The notes beneath the pieces were generated by a model. That model was not told the DNA's origin. It saw only the letters and a list, made by a program, of their open reading frames with translations, and searched no databases. From Avimonas intestinalis (GTDB lineage Bacteria; Bacillota; Clostridia; Oscillospirales; Acutalibacteraceae), in contig CAJFID010000018.1 in assembly GCA_904380375.1 (NCBI GenBank), positions 9,541 through 73,540 of the forward strand: a DNA stretch of 64,000 nt, in the 5' to 3' direction. A program made the position numbers and the translations under genes. Shown piece by piece: positions 53,782 through 63,282 of this stretch (positions are counted from its first letter, which is position 1; each line of letters starts with the position of its first letter).

Positions 53782-54708
53782 TTATTCGCCTGCTTTGGCA
53801 ACCAGGCAGAGCCAGCCGCCCCGCTCCCGCCGTTCCACCACCGTAAAGCCGCAGCGGGAGAGCGCGTCCAGCACATCCTGCTCGCGGGTGTCAATGATGC
53901 CGGAGACGATATAAACGCCGCCGGGCTTGAGGAAGGGGCGGACCGAGGCGGACAGGGCGATGATCGCGTCCGCCACGATGTTGGCGGCCACCACGTCGAA
54001 CGTACCCTCCACCGCCTGGACCAAATCCCCTTGGCGGATGGTGTAGGCCGGGGCGCCGAAGCCGTTGCACTCCCCGTTTTCCACCGCGGTTTTGACCGCC
54101 AGGGGGTCGATGTCCACCCCGACGGCCCGCCCGGCGCCCAGCAGCAAGGCCGCGATCGACAGGATCCCGCTCCCGCACCCTACGTCAAGCAGGGATTCCC
54201 CGCCGTCAATGTAGTCCTCGAGCGTCTCCAGCACCAGGCGGGTGGTATCGTGCCCGCCGGTGCCGAAGGCCAGGCCGGGATCGATGTGCAGCAGGGCGCG
54301 GCCCGCCGCCTCGGGCGTCTCCTCCCAGGTCGGGCAGATCATCAGCCGCCGCCCGACAGGAAGGGGCTTGAAATACTTCTTCCAGTTGTTGGCCCAATCG
54401 TCCTGGCAAACCTCGCCGGTGAGCACCTCGTTCGGGATGCCCGCCGCGGCAAATCGCTCCCGCAGGAAGGCGACCGCCTCGGCCGGGTTCTCCTCCGGGG
54501 AGAGGTAGAGGTGGATGACCGCGTGGGTGCGGTCGCGGGCCAGGAGCTCCTCGTCAATCAGGTCGATATGGGCAATCTCCTTCGCCCCTTGCTCCAGGTC
54601 GCTGTAGTCCTCAATGTAGATGCCGTAGGGCACCACCATGTTCGCAATCGCCGAAGCCCGGTCGGTATCCGCCGTGGGCACGGTGATTTTCACTTCCGTC
54701 CAGTCCAT
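53782..54708 (-). CDS. prmA: ribosomal protein L11 methyltransferase PrmA
   Basis: The 308-residue enzyme trimethylates L11. The N-terminal recognition domain precedes the class I methyltransferase core with FGTGGHDTTRLVLETLED, LLDVGCGSGILSIAA and VAANIVADAI. ATG 54708 lies 11 bases after AAAGGA; the ATG at 54720 overlaps that site. AT-rich sequence with possible promoter elements for tcdA lies between the two genes. Confidence 0.95.
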   Translation of the reverse strand: MDWTEVKITVPTADTDRASAIANMVVPYGIYIEDYSDLEQGAKEIAHIDLIDEELLARDRTHAVIHLYLSPEENPAEAVAFLRERFAAAGIPNEVLTGEVCQDDWANNWKKYFKPLPVGRRLMICPTWEETPEAAGRALLHIDPGLAFGTGGHDTTRLVLETLEDYIDGGESLLDVGCGSGILSIAALLLGAGRAVGVDIDPLAVKTAVENGECNGFGAPAYTIRQGDLVQAVEGTFDVVAANIVADAIIALSASVRPFLKPGGVYIVSGIIDTREQDVLDALSRCGFTVVERRERGGWLCLVAKAGE

Positions 54709-54806
54709 GAAGCCATGCATCCTTTCGCGCGGTTTTGGTTTCCCGGGCCGTCCGGGCAGCCCGGGGCGGGCCGGCGGACCTACCCGGCCCCCGAGAGCCG
54801 GGCCGC

Positions 54807-56330
54807 TTATCCCGCGAGATATTCCCTCAGCGCGGTTTGATCCAGCCCATCGCAGCCGGCCAGGTACCCCGCCAGCTTTTCCGCGATGACGCGGCAGCCG
54901 CCGGGCACGTCGCTTTCGATATTCAGGGGCATCACCGGGTCGTGGACGCTCAGCCGCAGCAGCAGCCAGCCGTCCCCCTCCCCCTTGGCAAAGGAGATCC
55001 GCACCCCCTCGCGGGAGTCGTCGGCAACCGCCCAGCCCTGTTTGCGGGCGTAGGCCTCCAGCCCCGCCAGGACGGCGCTGCCGTATTCGCGGAAGTCCGC
55101 CGGGCGGATGGCAAAGCGGAGCTCTGCCCCCTCGGCCGGCTCGGCCAGGCCCGCGATCAGGCTGTCCAGGGTTTCCCCCTCGGCCCGCAGCCGGGCGGCC
55201 TTGATGATGATCTTGGTCATCAGGTAGGCGCCGTCGTCCAGGAAGTAGTTCTCCCGCAGGGCGGCGTGTCCGGAGGTCTCAATGGCCAGGGGACAGTCCA
55301 CCCCTTCTTTGTTGAGGCGCACCGCCTCGTCAATGACGTTTTTATACCCCCGCTTGAAGCGGCAGTGCACCCCGCCGAGATCCTTTTCAATAAAGGCTTT
55401 CAGCCCGGTCGAGGTGATCGAGTCGGTGACGACGGTGCCGCCGGGGTGACCCTCGAGCGCAATGGCGGCGGCCAGCGCGACCAGCCGGTTGCGGTTGATC
55501 TCCCGCCCCTGCGCGTCGACACAGCCGGCGCGGTCCACGTCGGTGTCAAAGATGACGCCGAGGTCGGCCCCCGCCTTCACCGTCGCCGCGCAGACCGATC
55601 GCATCGCGTCCTCGTTCTCCGGGTTGGGGATGTGGTTGGGGAAGCGGCCGTCCGGGTCGAGGAACTGGCTGCCCGACACGTCGGCGCCCAGGGGGGCCAG
55701 CACCTCCCCGGCGTAGAAGCCGCCCACGCCGTTGCCCGCGTCCACCACGATGCGGAAGCCGGCCAGGGGATGTTCGTAATCGGCGGCCTTCACCCCTTCG
55801 CAGATCAGGCGGCGGAGCCGGGCCGCGTACTGGGTCATGTAATCCACACTACGGCAGGAGCCCTGCGCGGCGGCCGGCCTAACGCCGTCCTGTGCGTTTT
55901 GCAGCACCGCCTCTATATCGCTGCCCTCCAGCCCGCCGGAGGGCAGGAAAAATTTCAGCCCGTTGCGGTGCCAGGGATGGTGGCTCGCGGTGATCTGCAC
56001 CGCGCCGTCGCAGCCCAGGTCCACCGTGGTCATGAACATCGCCGGCGTGGAGGCCAGGCCGCAGTCCAGCACCGTCACCCCGGCGGCGGTCAGGGCCGCC
56101 GTCACCGCGTCCCGCAGGCGGGGGCCGGAGAGGCGGCTGTCCCGCCCGACCGAGACGGTCAGCTGGCCGGCGGGCTTGCCCGCCCGCTCCGCCAGCCAGG
56201 CCGCAAAGCCGGCGGCGATGGCCCGGACCGCCCCGTCCGTCAAATCGAGCGGCTCGCCCGGCACGCCGTCGATGGCGACGCCGCGGATGTCGGTGCCGCT
56301 TTTCAAATGTTTCCAATCCTTGTTGAGCAT
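54807..56330 (-). CDS. phosphoglucomutase/phosphomannomutase family protein
   Basis: The 507-residue alpha-D-phosphohexomutase has the catalytic serine loop TASHHPWHRNGLKFF, the metal loop DTDVDR and the sugar-binding loop IETSGHAAL, in the right order, with the four-domain length. It interconverts 1- and 6-phosphates of hexoses; glucose versus mannose specificity cannot be decided. ATG 56330 follows AAGGACAGA. Confidence 0.92.
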   Translation of the reverse strand: MLNKDWKHLKSGTDIRGVAIDGVPGEPLDLTDGAVRAIAAGFAAWLAERAGKPAGQLTVSVGRDSRLSGPRLRDAVTAALTAAGVTVLDCGLASTPAMFMTTVDLGCDGAVQITASHHPWHRNGLKFFLPSGGLEGSDIEAVLQNAQDGVRPAAAQGSCRSVDYMTQYAARLRRLICEGVKAADYEHPLAGFRIVVDAGNGVGGFYAGEVLAPLGADVSGSQFLDPDGRFPNHIPNPENEDAMRSVCAATVKAGADLGVIFDTDVDRAGCVDAQGREINRNRLVALAAAIALEGHPGGTVVTDSITSTGLKAFIEKDLGGVHCRFKRGYKNVIDEAVRLNKEGVDCPLAIETSGHAALRENYFLDDGAYLMTKIIIKAARLRAEGETLDSLIAGLAEPAEGAELRFAIRPADFREYGSAVLAGLEAYARKQGWAVADDSREGVRISFAKGEGDGWLLLRLSVHDPVMPLNIESDVPGGCRVIAEKLAGYLAGCDGLDQTALREYLAG

Positions 56331-56593
56331 GGTATCTGTCCTTTCTTATTGCCGCGGCCCGCCCTCTCCCGCCGCGCCCCCGCAGGGACCTGCCGGCGGG
56401 ATCCCCGGGCCCTTCCGGCCGTTACCGCCATTATACCGGATTTCGGCGGCTTTGTCATCTGCATTTTCCGCCCGGCCGTCCGCCGCCCTCCGCCGCGATC
56501 GCTGGCCCCTGGAGACGGGCCGGGCGGCGTCCCCCATCACCGGGGCCCTGCGTGGAAATTTCCGCGCTTTTTCCGCAAAAATCCCCCAGATCC

Positions 56594-56622
56594 TTTACTT
56601 TTTGCGGGAATTCCTGTATACT
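56594..56622 (+). promoter_or_regulatory. promoter of the lipoprotein gene
   Basis: TTTACT (56594-56599), 17 bases, TATACT (56617-56622). The remainder of the 56331-56832 gap shows no gene. Confidence 0.6.
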
Positions 56623-56832
56623 GTTCGGGGATTTCCCTTTCTTTCGCGGCGCTTTTGGGAGGCCGCGTCCCCGCCCTCCGGCAGCGGCCCTGACGGGCGG
56701 CGCGCGGCGGGAAAGGAGGCGGGCTGCCGGGCTGTCTGCCTCCGCTGGAAAAACAGCGTCCCCTTCGGCGACGAAGGGACGCACCCGCAGCACAGAAAAT
56801 TCTTTGACACCATCCTGCAAGGAGGGGATCGT

Positions 56833-58167
56833 ATGCATCCTGCCAATGTTAAAAAAGCCGGCCGGCCTCGCCGTTTTCAGCGCGCCGGGCGCGCCGCGGC
56901 CGCGCTGGCCGCCGCCTGCGTCCTATGCCTGTCCGCCGCCGGCTGCGCCGCCGGCGCGCGCCCGGCGGAGGAGAGCTCCGCGCCCAAGGCGGATCCGGCC
57001 GCCCTGTGGCAGGAAATGGAGGCGTCGATGGCGGACATCACCGACCTGGACGCCTCGTTTTCCTACGACATCACTACCGAGCTGGACGGCTCTTCCATCG
57101 CGACCAGTCTGAGCGGAGGCCTCCAGCTCAAGGACATGGAGCAGAACCCCGAGTTCCGGCTGGATCTTTCGCTCGGAAGCATGGGGCAGAGCTTTTCCAT
57201 GGGCATGTATTATGCCGACGGGACGGCCTATCTCGACCAAAACGGCATCCGCTTCCAATACCCCCTGCCCAAAGAGGATATTTTAACCAGCTTCGGCTCC
57301 CTCGGCGGAGACGCGGCCAGCCTTGAAGCGCCGGAAAACCTGGACGAAATCGCCCGGTATTGGGAGGAGAACCTGCTCGGCTCCGCTGCCGTATCCGAAC
57401 AGGACGGCAAGACGCGGCTGGCGTTTGAGATCACCGGGCAGCAGCTGGCCGAAATGGCGGAGTTCTTTTCCGGCCCCGACGGCACGCAGCCCTCGGCCGG
57501 GGACGGCACGGGAGAGGATCCCCTTGGCATTTCGCCCGACCTCTCCCAGCTCGGCAGCCTGAAGGTCGCCTTCACCCTCAATGCCGCGCGGTATATGGAA
57601 AAGCTGGAGATCGACCTCGCGGGCGGTGTGCCGCTCGGCGAAGCGGAGGGGGCCGGCGGGCAGGCCGCGGCGGTCAGCGGCAAGCTGACGTTCCAGCTCA
57701 ACAATCCGGGCCAGCCCGTCACCGTCACCCCGCCGGAGGGGCTGGACGAATACCAGAAGATAGAGGAATACGCCTCCTCCAACCCATTCCTTGAAGAAAC
57801 CGCCGGCAGGAAGCCGTTTGAAGGACTCGCGGCATCGGACATCGCCTCCGCCACCGTAACCCTGGAGCCGCCTTACAAAAGGCTCCAGGTCCCGGACAAC
57901 GAGGAATTGCTCGGCTATTTGAAAGACGTTGTGATCTACAATGTCGACAATTCCTACACGGAATACTTCGGGCAGGGTATTCCGTTTACGCTGACCATGA
58001 CGGACGGCTCCCAAAAAAAGGTCGGCGCTTACAACCCGTTCCTGATCCTGGACGGCGTAGGCTTCCGCACCGAGTATGCGCCGTGCGTGGCGTTAAGCAA
58101 TTATGCCAACCGGCTGCTGGACGCGGAGGACGCGGTGGTCCTCGACGAATGGGATCTTTGGTCGTAA
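56833..58167 (+). CDS. hypothetical lipoprotein (DUF6612/LppX-like)
   Basis: The 444-residue protein starts at ATG 56833 after AAGGAGGGG. The signal ends LSAAGC (Cys38). The mature region has a long lipid-carrier-like domain (about 60-310, with LQLKDMEQNPEFRLDLSLGS and AYLDQNGIRFQYPL strands) and a C-terminal domain (about 330-440) with YFGQGIPFTLTMTDG. Secreted DUF6612-like lipoproteins of Firmicutes look alike, but the assignment is loose. The function is unknown. A perfect terminator follows. Confidence 0.8.
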   Translation: MHPANVKKAGRPRRFQRAGRAAAALAAACVLCLSAAGCAAGARPAEESSAPKADPAALWQEMEASMADITDLDASFSYDITTELDGSSIATSLSGGLQLKDMEQNPEFRLDLSLGSMGQSFSMGMYYADGTAYLDQNGIRFQYPLPKEDILTSFGSLGGDAASLEAPENLDEIARYWEENLLGSAAVSEQDGKTRLAFEITGQQLAEMAEFFSGPDGTQPSAGDGTGEDPLGISPDLSQLGSLKVAFTLNAARYMEKLEIDLAGGVPLGEAEGAGGQAAAVSGKLTFQLNNPGQPVTVTPPEGLDEYQKIEEYASSNPFLEETAGRKPFEGLAASDIASATVTLEPPYKRLQVPDNEELLGYLKDVVIYNVDNSYTEYFGQGIPFTLTMTDGSQKKVGAYNPFLILDGVGFRTEYAPCVALSNYANRLLDAEDAVVLDEWDLWS

Positions 58168-58249
58168 TCGCAGGCGGCGGCTTCCGCTTCCGGCTTTTCT
58201 GCACCCGGATCCCGCCCGGTAAGCCAAACCCAAAACTATCCGACCGGCT

Positions 58250-58285
58250 GGGAGGCGCTGCAAAATTTTGCAGCGCCTCCCTTTT
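58250..58285 (+). terminator. terminator after the lipoprotein gene
   Basis: GGGAGGCGCTGCAAAA (58250-58265) and its exact complement (58266-58281) form a perfect palindrome followed by TTTT. Confidence 0.92.
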
Positions 58286-58525
58286 GCGCGCAAAGCCCTC
58301 TTTGACCCGGACTGCCCCTCAAGAGGGAGCGGCCGGGCCTTCGTCTACACGCAGTTTTAACGCTCCCTCCGCGCTTCCCTCCCAAAAAACGGGAGCCGCC
58401 GGCGCCTCTTCCGGCTGCGGCCCCGCAAAATCCGGGCGCGGCCGGGCATACTAAGCCATGCAGGCGGCCGCAAAGACCGTCATAAAACCGCCGCGGAAAA
58501 AGCAGCGCCAAGGGAGAGAAGCAAA
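58286..58525. other. spacer before the orphan ATPase, nothing supported
   Basis: No gene or clear promoter is visible; the region is GC-rich. Confidence 0.4.
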
Positions 58526-59404
58526 ATGGACAAACCAAAAAAGCGGGACAGCGGAGCGCCGGCGGGGGGCCGCCGGGCAGCGGAGGCGGGGACGGAGCCA
58601 TCCCGGCCGGTAAACCGAGCGGAGGGAACCGGCAGCAGGCCCGCGGAGAGCCAGCCTCCTCTTGGCGGCGCAGCCGGCCGCAGCAGGCCGCATCCCGCGG
58701 GCGGGGACGCCATCATCCGCATACAGGGGCTTTGCAAAATCTACAACCCAGGGCCGGAGGAGGTGCGGGCGCTCGACGGCGTATCCCTGACGGTGGCAGC
58801 GGGGGAATTCGTCGCCATCGTGGGGCGGTCCGGATCGGGCAAATCCACCCTGATGAACCTGCTGGGCTGCCTGGATTCCCCAAGCGAGGGCTCCTACTTC
58901 CTTGAAGGGCAGGACGTCGCCCGCTTGACCGACGACGAGCTGTCCGAAATCCGCAACCGCCATATCGGTTTCATCTTCCAGGGCTTCCACCTGATCCCCA
59001 GCCTTGACGCGCTGGAAAACGTCGAGCTGCCCCTGATCTACCGGGGGATGGGCCGGGAGCAACGGCGGCGCATCGCCAGGGAAAGCCTGGAACGGGTAGG
59101 GCTGGGGCACCGCCTCCACCACCGCCCGGCGGAGATGTCCGGTGGGCAGCAGCAGCGGGTAGCGATTGCCCGCGCCATCGCCGCCCGGCCCCCGATCCTC
59201 CTGGCCGACGAGCCGACCGGCAACCTCGATACCGCTTCGGGGCAGGAGATCATCCGGATTTTGCAGTCCCTCCATGCGGAGGGGCGGACAGTGATCCTGA
59301 TCACCCACGACAACGGCATCGCGGCCGCGGCGCAGCGGATCATCCGGATTGAGGACGGGCGGGTGGCCGAGGATTCGGCCGGCGGCCTGCCCGCCGGGGC
59401 ATAG
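58526..59404 (+). CDS. orphan LolD/MacB-type ABC ATPase with N-terminal extension
   Basis: The 292-residue ATPase has Walker A GRSGSGKST near residue 101, signature MSGGQQQR, Walker B ILLADEPTGNLD and the H-loop THD. These match the MacB/LolD class that works with FtsX-like permeases. The first 64 residues are a Pro/Gly/Arg-rich unstructured extension not usual in the family. No permease is adjacent, unlike most relatives; it must use one encoded elsewhere or be a leftover. The start follows GGGAGAGA. Confidence 0.85.
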   Translation: MDKPKKRDSGAPAGGRRAAEAGTEPSRPVNRAEGTGSRPAESQPPLGGAAGRSRPHPAGGDAIIRIQGLCKIYNPGPEEVRALDGVSLTVAAGEFVAIVGRSGSGKSTLMNLLGCLDSPSEGSYFLEGQDVARLTDDELSEIRNRHIGFIFQGFHLIPSLDALENVELPLIYRGMGREQRRRIARESLERVGLGHRLHHRPAEMSGGQQQRVAIARAIAARPPILLADEPTGNLDTASGQEIIRILQSLHAEGRTVILITHDNGIAAAAQRIIRIEDGRVAEDSAGGLPAGA

Positions 59405-59918
59405 CGGTCGGCGGGCAGGGGCTTCCCGATCCCGCAAGGAGGCGCTGGTCGCCCAGGCCGGAGCGTACGCTTTGCCGCTTGGATGCCGGGCCGCCTCCAA
59501 CGTGCGCCGCAAAAGCCGCCGGCCACGCCGGGAGGGAACGGCCGCCCGGCCCGTTAGTCCTCTGCACCTTTTTCTCTTTCTTCTTCTTTATTTCCTTACT
59601 TCGCCCTCTCCCCTTCCCTTTTTCTCCCGCCCCAACAATTTTTCTTATTTTTGATATATTTATAGGTAGATCTGCAAACGCAGCCCTGCCTGTTTTTTTG
59701 GCTTGCACGAGAAAAAAGGGGATTTCGGTAAAATCTGTCTTGATTTAGTCTGTTTTTCATGATAATATTGCGCATATAAAGGCTTTTTATATAATATATT
59801 TATGTTCTGTTTTTGTCATCAAAAAGCCCTCCTCCTGGCCGGCGGCCAGGAGGAGGGCGGATACCACCGGCGGCGCACCTTGAAAAGGGAGGAGCCGTCC
59901 GAAAAGGAGGATAAACCG
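59405..59918 (+). other. AT-rich upstream region with leader hairpin
   Basis: From about 59560 to 59820 the composition shifts to pyrimidine-rich then AT-rich, in contrast with GC-rich flanks. TTGCGC (59768-59773) and TATAAT (59790-59795), 16 bases apart, are plausible promoter boxes. GCCCTCCTCCTGGCC (59826-59840) pairs with GGCCAGGAGGAGGGC (59844-59858), a strong leader hairpin; AAAAA before it makes it terminator-like only on the minus strand. No gene is seen. Confidence 0.5.
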
Positions 59919-62564
59919 ATGCGAAAACCGCCGCCCCGCCGGCGCTGTGCCGCCTTGGCCTGCCTACTCCTCTGCCCGGCCCTCCTGTTGGCTTCCTGCC
60001 GGCCGGAGTCTCCTGTCTCTGGGGAAAGCGATGGATCGGGAGACAACAGCCAGGCTGCGCCGGCCCGGGAATACCGGACGCTGGAAAACGCTGCGCTCTA
60101 CCAAACCGAGCCCGACGGAACGCCGCGGATCATGCCCACGTCCCTTGAGAGCGAGGACACCCCCATCGCGGTCTACAACGCGGTGCAGTTCGGCGCCAAG
60201 GGGGACGGGGTGACCGACGACACCGTGGCCATCCACAAGGCGATGATGGCGGCGCTTGAGGACGGGGGCGGGACGGTGTTCCTCCCCGCAGGCACCTATT
60301 CCTGCCAATATGCGCTGACCATCCCCCGCGGCGTCACCCTGCGGGGGGAATGGGCCCCGCCGGGGCAGGATGCCGCGCAGGGCACCCTGCTGCTCTGCGG
60401 TTACGGCGAAGAGGAAAAGGACCAGGCCTTCATCACCATGAAGGAGCCGTCGGGCCTAAAAAACCTCGCGGTCTATTATCCGAACCAGGATTTCCGCGAC
60501 CCGGTCGCCTATACCCCTACAATCCACTGCGCCGGGCGGAGCGCCGCGGTCGAAAACGTCACCCTGTACAACCCGTACATCGGCATCCAGATCGGGGACA
60601 GCGATAACGAGCTGCACCATATCCGCAATGTCTACATCACCCCCCTGTACCGGGGGATCACCATTGACAAGACCACCGACGTCGGGCGGATCCAGGACTT
60701 GCATATCGGCGCCTCGTATTACGCCGAATGCGGCTTTGCCGGGGCCCCCGCCTCGTCCGCGGAGCAGGAGGCGCTGCGCGCCCTGCTGAAAAAGCAGGCG
60801 GACGGCATCGTAATCGGGCGCAGCGACTGGCAGTACATGGCTTATGTGGATATCCGGGACATGAACCGGGGGATCGTCCTGCAAAAGAGCACGACCGGCT
60901 CCAACGGCCAACTGTACGGCTTTCATTTTGCCGACTGCGGGACGGCCTGGCAGGTCAACGAGATCTACGATTACGGCTGGGCGGCCGCCAACGGCACCAT
61001 TACGGGCTGCGGCACCGGCTTTGCCTTTGCCGATACGTTCCGGCAGGCCGTCGTCATCAGCGATGTCGCTTTTGCCGATACCGCCCTGCCGGTGTCCTGC
61101 AAGGGGTTCGGGCAGGTCAGCCTCGCCAACGCCCGCTTTGAAGGCTGGGACCCGGACGGCTGCGCCATCGCCGCCACCCGCGGCGCCATCGTGGTGCAGA
61201 ACAGCGCGTTCCTGGACGCCGCCGTGCCCATTCAAGCTACAGGCGCGACCAGCCTGGGACTGGCCGGCTGCACCTTCGCCGACGGCAGCGGGATGCAGAC
61301 GCCCGCGCTTTGCTATCAGGAGGAGCAGCAGGCGGAAATCCCGGCCGTGCGGGAAAGGACGCCTTCCTATCCCTATAAAATATACGGCCGGCTGTACAAC
61401 GTGCTCGATTTCGGCGCCGTTAACGACGGGCTGGCCGAGTGCGCCGCCGCCTTCCAGCGGGCGCTGGACCAGGCCGCGGCCGACGGCGGCGGGGTGGTCT
61501 ACGTGCCGGCGGGCGAATACCGGCTCTCCGAAACCGTTACCATCCCCAGCGGCGTGGAGCTGCGGGGCAGCATGGACGTTGAGTACCACTCCGCCAGCAC
61601 CGGGAGCATGCTCTCCTGCACCATGGCCCCGGGGACGTCCGCTCCCCTGATCGCGATGCAGGCGGACAGCTCCCTACGGGGCCTGACCTTCTGCTACCCG
61701 GAGCAGACGTTTCCTTCCCCGGCCGCGTACGGCTTCACCATCCGCGGCCAGGGGGACGCCCTGCGGATCAAGGACGTCACCTTTATCAACAGCTATAACG
61801 GCATTGACCTCCAAACCCACCGCTGCGACGGTTTTTTTATCAGCTATGCCGCCGGCTGCTTTATCCGGACCGGCATCCAGGTGGGCGGGGGCAGCGCCGG
61901 GGGCGTGATTGAAAACTGCCAGTTCAATCCCCATTACTGGATGCGCACCCCCGCAAAAATCGACAAGCCGGTAGAAAACACCGGCAGCTTCCAGCACTTC
62001 GTCCGCAGCCTGACCTGTTTTGCGGTCGGGGACGCGCCGGGGATCACCCTGTTTGACAATTTCTCCTTCACCGGCTATATCGGCCTGCGCTTTTTCGCCG
62101 AAGAGGGGCGGGGGGCCGGCGGCCTGGTCATCGGCCACGGCGCGGATTCCACCGTCACCGGCGTCCAAGTGGAAAACGCCGGGGAGCTGACCTTCCTAAA
62201 CACCCAGCTGGTCAACCTCAACAACGAGGAGCCGGGGGCCTTCCTGCGGATAAGCGGCGGGGAGAGCCTGCGGTTCGTCAACACCCTGCTTTGGGGGACC
62301 AGCGAGCAGGGGATCCAGATAAGCGGCGGGGACACGGCCCTGCACCAGACCACCGTTTTCCCCTTCGGCGGCGCAATCCCCGCCGTAGCCACCGTTTCTG
62401 GCGGCATCGCGCGGTTCTCCGCCCTACGGTACGAAAACGCCGACGCCGCCTTCGCGCAGACCGGCGGCACGCTGGACGCCTGGTTCCCGCTGTCCAAGGA
62501 CGGCCGGATCCTCCTGCCGGGCGCCGACAGGCAGGCGGTGCGCTGGGGGCTGAAAACGCCGTAG
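59919..62564 (+). CDS. secreted double pectate-lyase-like beta-helix lipoprotein
   Basis: The 881-residue protein from ATG 59919 (after AAGGAGG) has a signal ending LLLASC (Cys27). Two copies of the Pectate_lyase_3 start signature occur: YNAVQFGAKGDGVTDDTVAI near residue 86 and YNVLDFGAVNDGLAEC near residue 492, each followed by GG-x-V-x-(L/V)PAG-x-Y and a beta-helix region. The second copy lost the usual T-DD (LAEC instead). Such folds act on polysaccharides or are tail-spike-like; the lipid anchor suggests glycan capture or cleavage at the surface. The substrate is unknown. Confidence 0.85.
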   Translation: MRKPPPRRRCAALACLLLCPALLLASCRPESPVSGESDGSGDNSQAAPAREYRTLENAALYQTEPDGTPRIMPTSLESEDTPIAVYNAVQFGAKGDGVTDDTVAIHKAMMAALEDGGGTVFLPAGTYSCQYALTIPRGVTLRGEWAPPGQDAAQGTLLLCGYGEEEKDQAFITMKEPSGLKNLAVYYPNQDFRDPVAYTPTIHCAGRSAAVENVTLYNPYIGIQIGDSDNELHHIRNVYITPLYRGITIDKTTDVGRIQDLHIGASYYAECGFAGAPASSAEQEALRALLKKQADGIVIGRSDWQYMAYVDIRDMNRGIVLQKSTTGSNGQLYGFHFADCGTAWQVNEIYDYGWAAANGTITGCGTGFAFADTFRQAVVISDVAFADTALPVSCKGFGQVSLANARFEGWDPDGCAIAATRGAIVVQNSAFLDAAVPIQATGATSLGLAGCTFADGSGMQTPALCYQEEQQAEIPAVRERTPSYPYKIYGRLYNVLDFGAVNDGLAECAAAFQRALDQAAADGGGVVYVPAGEYRLSETVTIPSGVELRGSMDVEYHSASTGSMLSCTMAPGTSAPLIAMQADSSLRGLTFCYPEQTFPSPAAYGFTIRGQGDALRIKDVTFINSYNGIDLQTHRCDGFFISYAAGCFIRTGIQVGGGSAGGVIENCQFNPHYWMRTPAKIDKPVENTGSFQHFVRSLTCFAVGDAPGITLFDNFSFTGYIGLRFFAEEGRGAGGLVIGHGADSTVTGVQVENAGELTFLNTQLVNLNNEEPGAFLRISGGESLRFVNTLLWGTSEQGIQISGGDTALHQTTVFPFGGAIPAVATVSGGIARFSALRYENADAAFAQTGGTLDAWFPLSKDGRILLPGADRQAVRWGLKTP

Positions 62565-62630
62565 GGCGCCGCCTTCCCCAGGCATGGGCCGGCCGGGCGG
62601 CCCCTTCCCCAAGCCAGGCCGCCGCATTGC

Positions 62631-62655
62631 AAAAAGGCCGCCAAAAAGGCGGCCT
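62631..62655 (-). terminator. probable terminator downstream of the HEPN gene
   Basis: On the minus strand AGGCCGCC/GGCGGCCT (62655-62648 with 62642-62635) and a T-run (62635-62631). A further perfect 11-bp inverted repeat, GCCCCGTCGGC/GCCGACGGGGC, lies at 62676-62686 and 62706-62716. Confidence 0.6.
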
Positions 62656-62853
62656 GATCAATCCAAGCAAACCGGGCCCCGTCGGCGGATCAGGCGCACT
62701 GGCCAGCCGACGGGGCTTACGAAGGGTAAAGCATACAAGGCGCCATGCAAAACGCCTACAAAAAGGGATGCCAAGGGAAACTCGACCATTTGGTCGCAAC
62801 CGTTTGGCCGCGGCCGCGCGCACCGGCTCCGGCGCGCCGGCGGGCATTTGCGC

Positions 62854-63282
62854 CTATTCGCCTTCCATGGCCTCCTCGCCGTACAGCTCGGTGCAGACAT
62901 AGTCGTAGATTTCCCGGGCGGTGCCGTAGATCTCCCCCACCCGCTCCTCGGAAAGGCGCAGGTCAAGGTCGGAGGGGTACCGCGTCTCAATATACAGCCG
63001 GTTCATCTTGGCGGTGGCGTCCAGCCACTGCGAAAAATCGCGGCGGTGCTTCATCGCCTGCCGGCAGAGCCAGGTCAGGTTATGCCCGTCCACCAGCACG
63101 CCGGCCTGGTCAATCAGATACGCCTTGAGCGCCTTCTCCATCCCCTGCTGGCAATGGAACGCCGCCGCCTCAAGGCACTGCCCCTGTTCAAGCAGCAGGC
63201 GGGCGGCCAGTAGGTCCCCGGCCGCAATCTCGAGCCAGTCGAAATATTTCCGGCTGTCCTTGGAATGCCTAGTCGCCCTCAT
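62854..63282 (-). CDS. HEPN-domain protein
   Basis: The 142-residue helical protein matches the HEPN family: YFDWLEIAAGDLLAARLLLEQG, AAAFHCQQGMEKALKAYLID, GHNLTWLCRQA and the end motif YIETRYPSD. The classical RNase motif Arg-x4-6-His of HEPN toxins is not evident. ATG 63282 lies inside the MNT gene (14-base overlap), so the pair is co-translated. It resembles HEPN/MNT toxin-antitoxin-like modules, but activity is doubtful. Confidence 0.85.
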   Translation of the reverse strand: MRATRHSKDSRKYFDWLEIAAGDLLAARLLLEQGQCLEAAAFHCQQGMEKALKAYLIDQAGVLVDGHNLTWLCRQAMKHRRDFSQWLDATAKMNRLYIETRYPSDLDLRLSEERVGEIYGTAREIYDYVCTELYGEEAMEGE

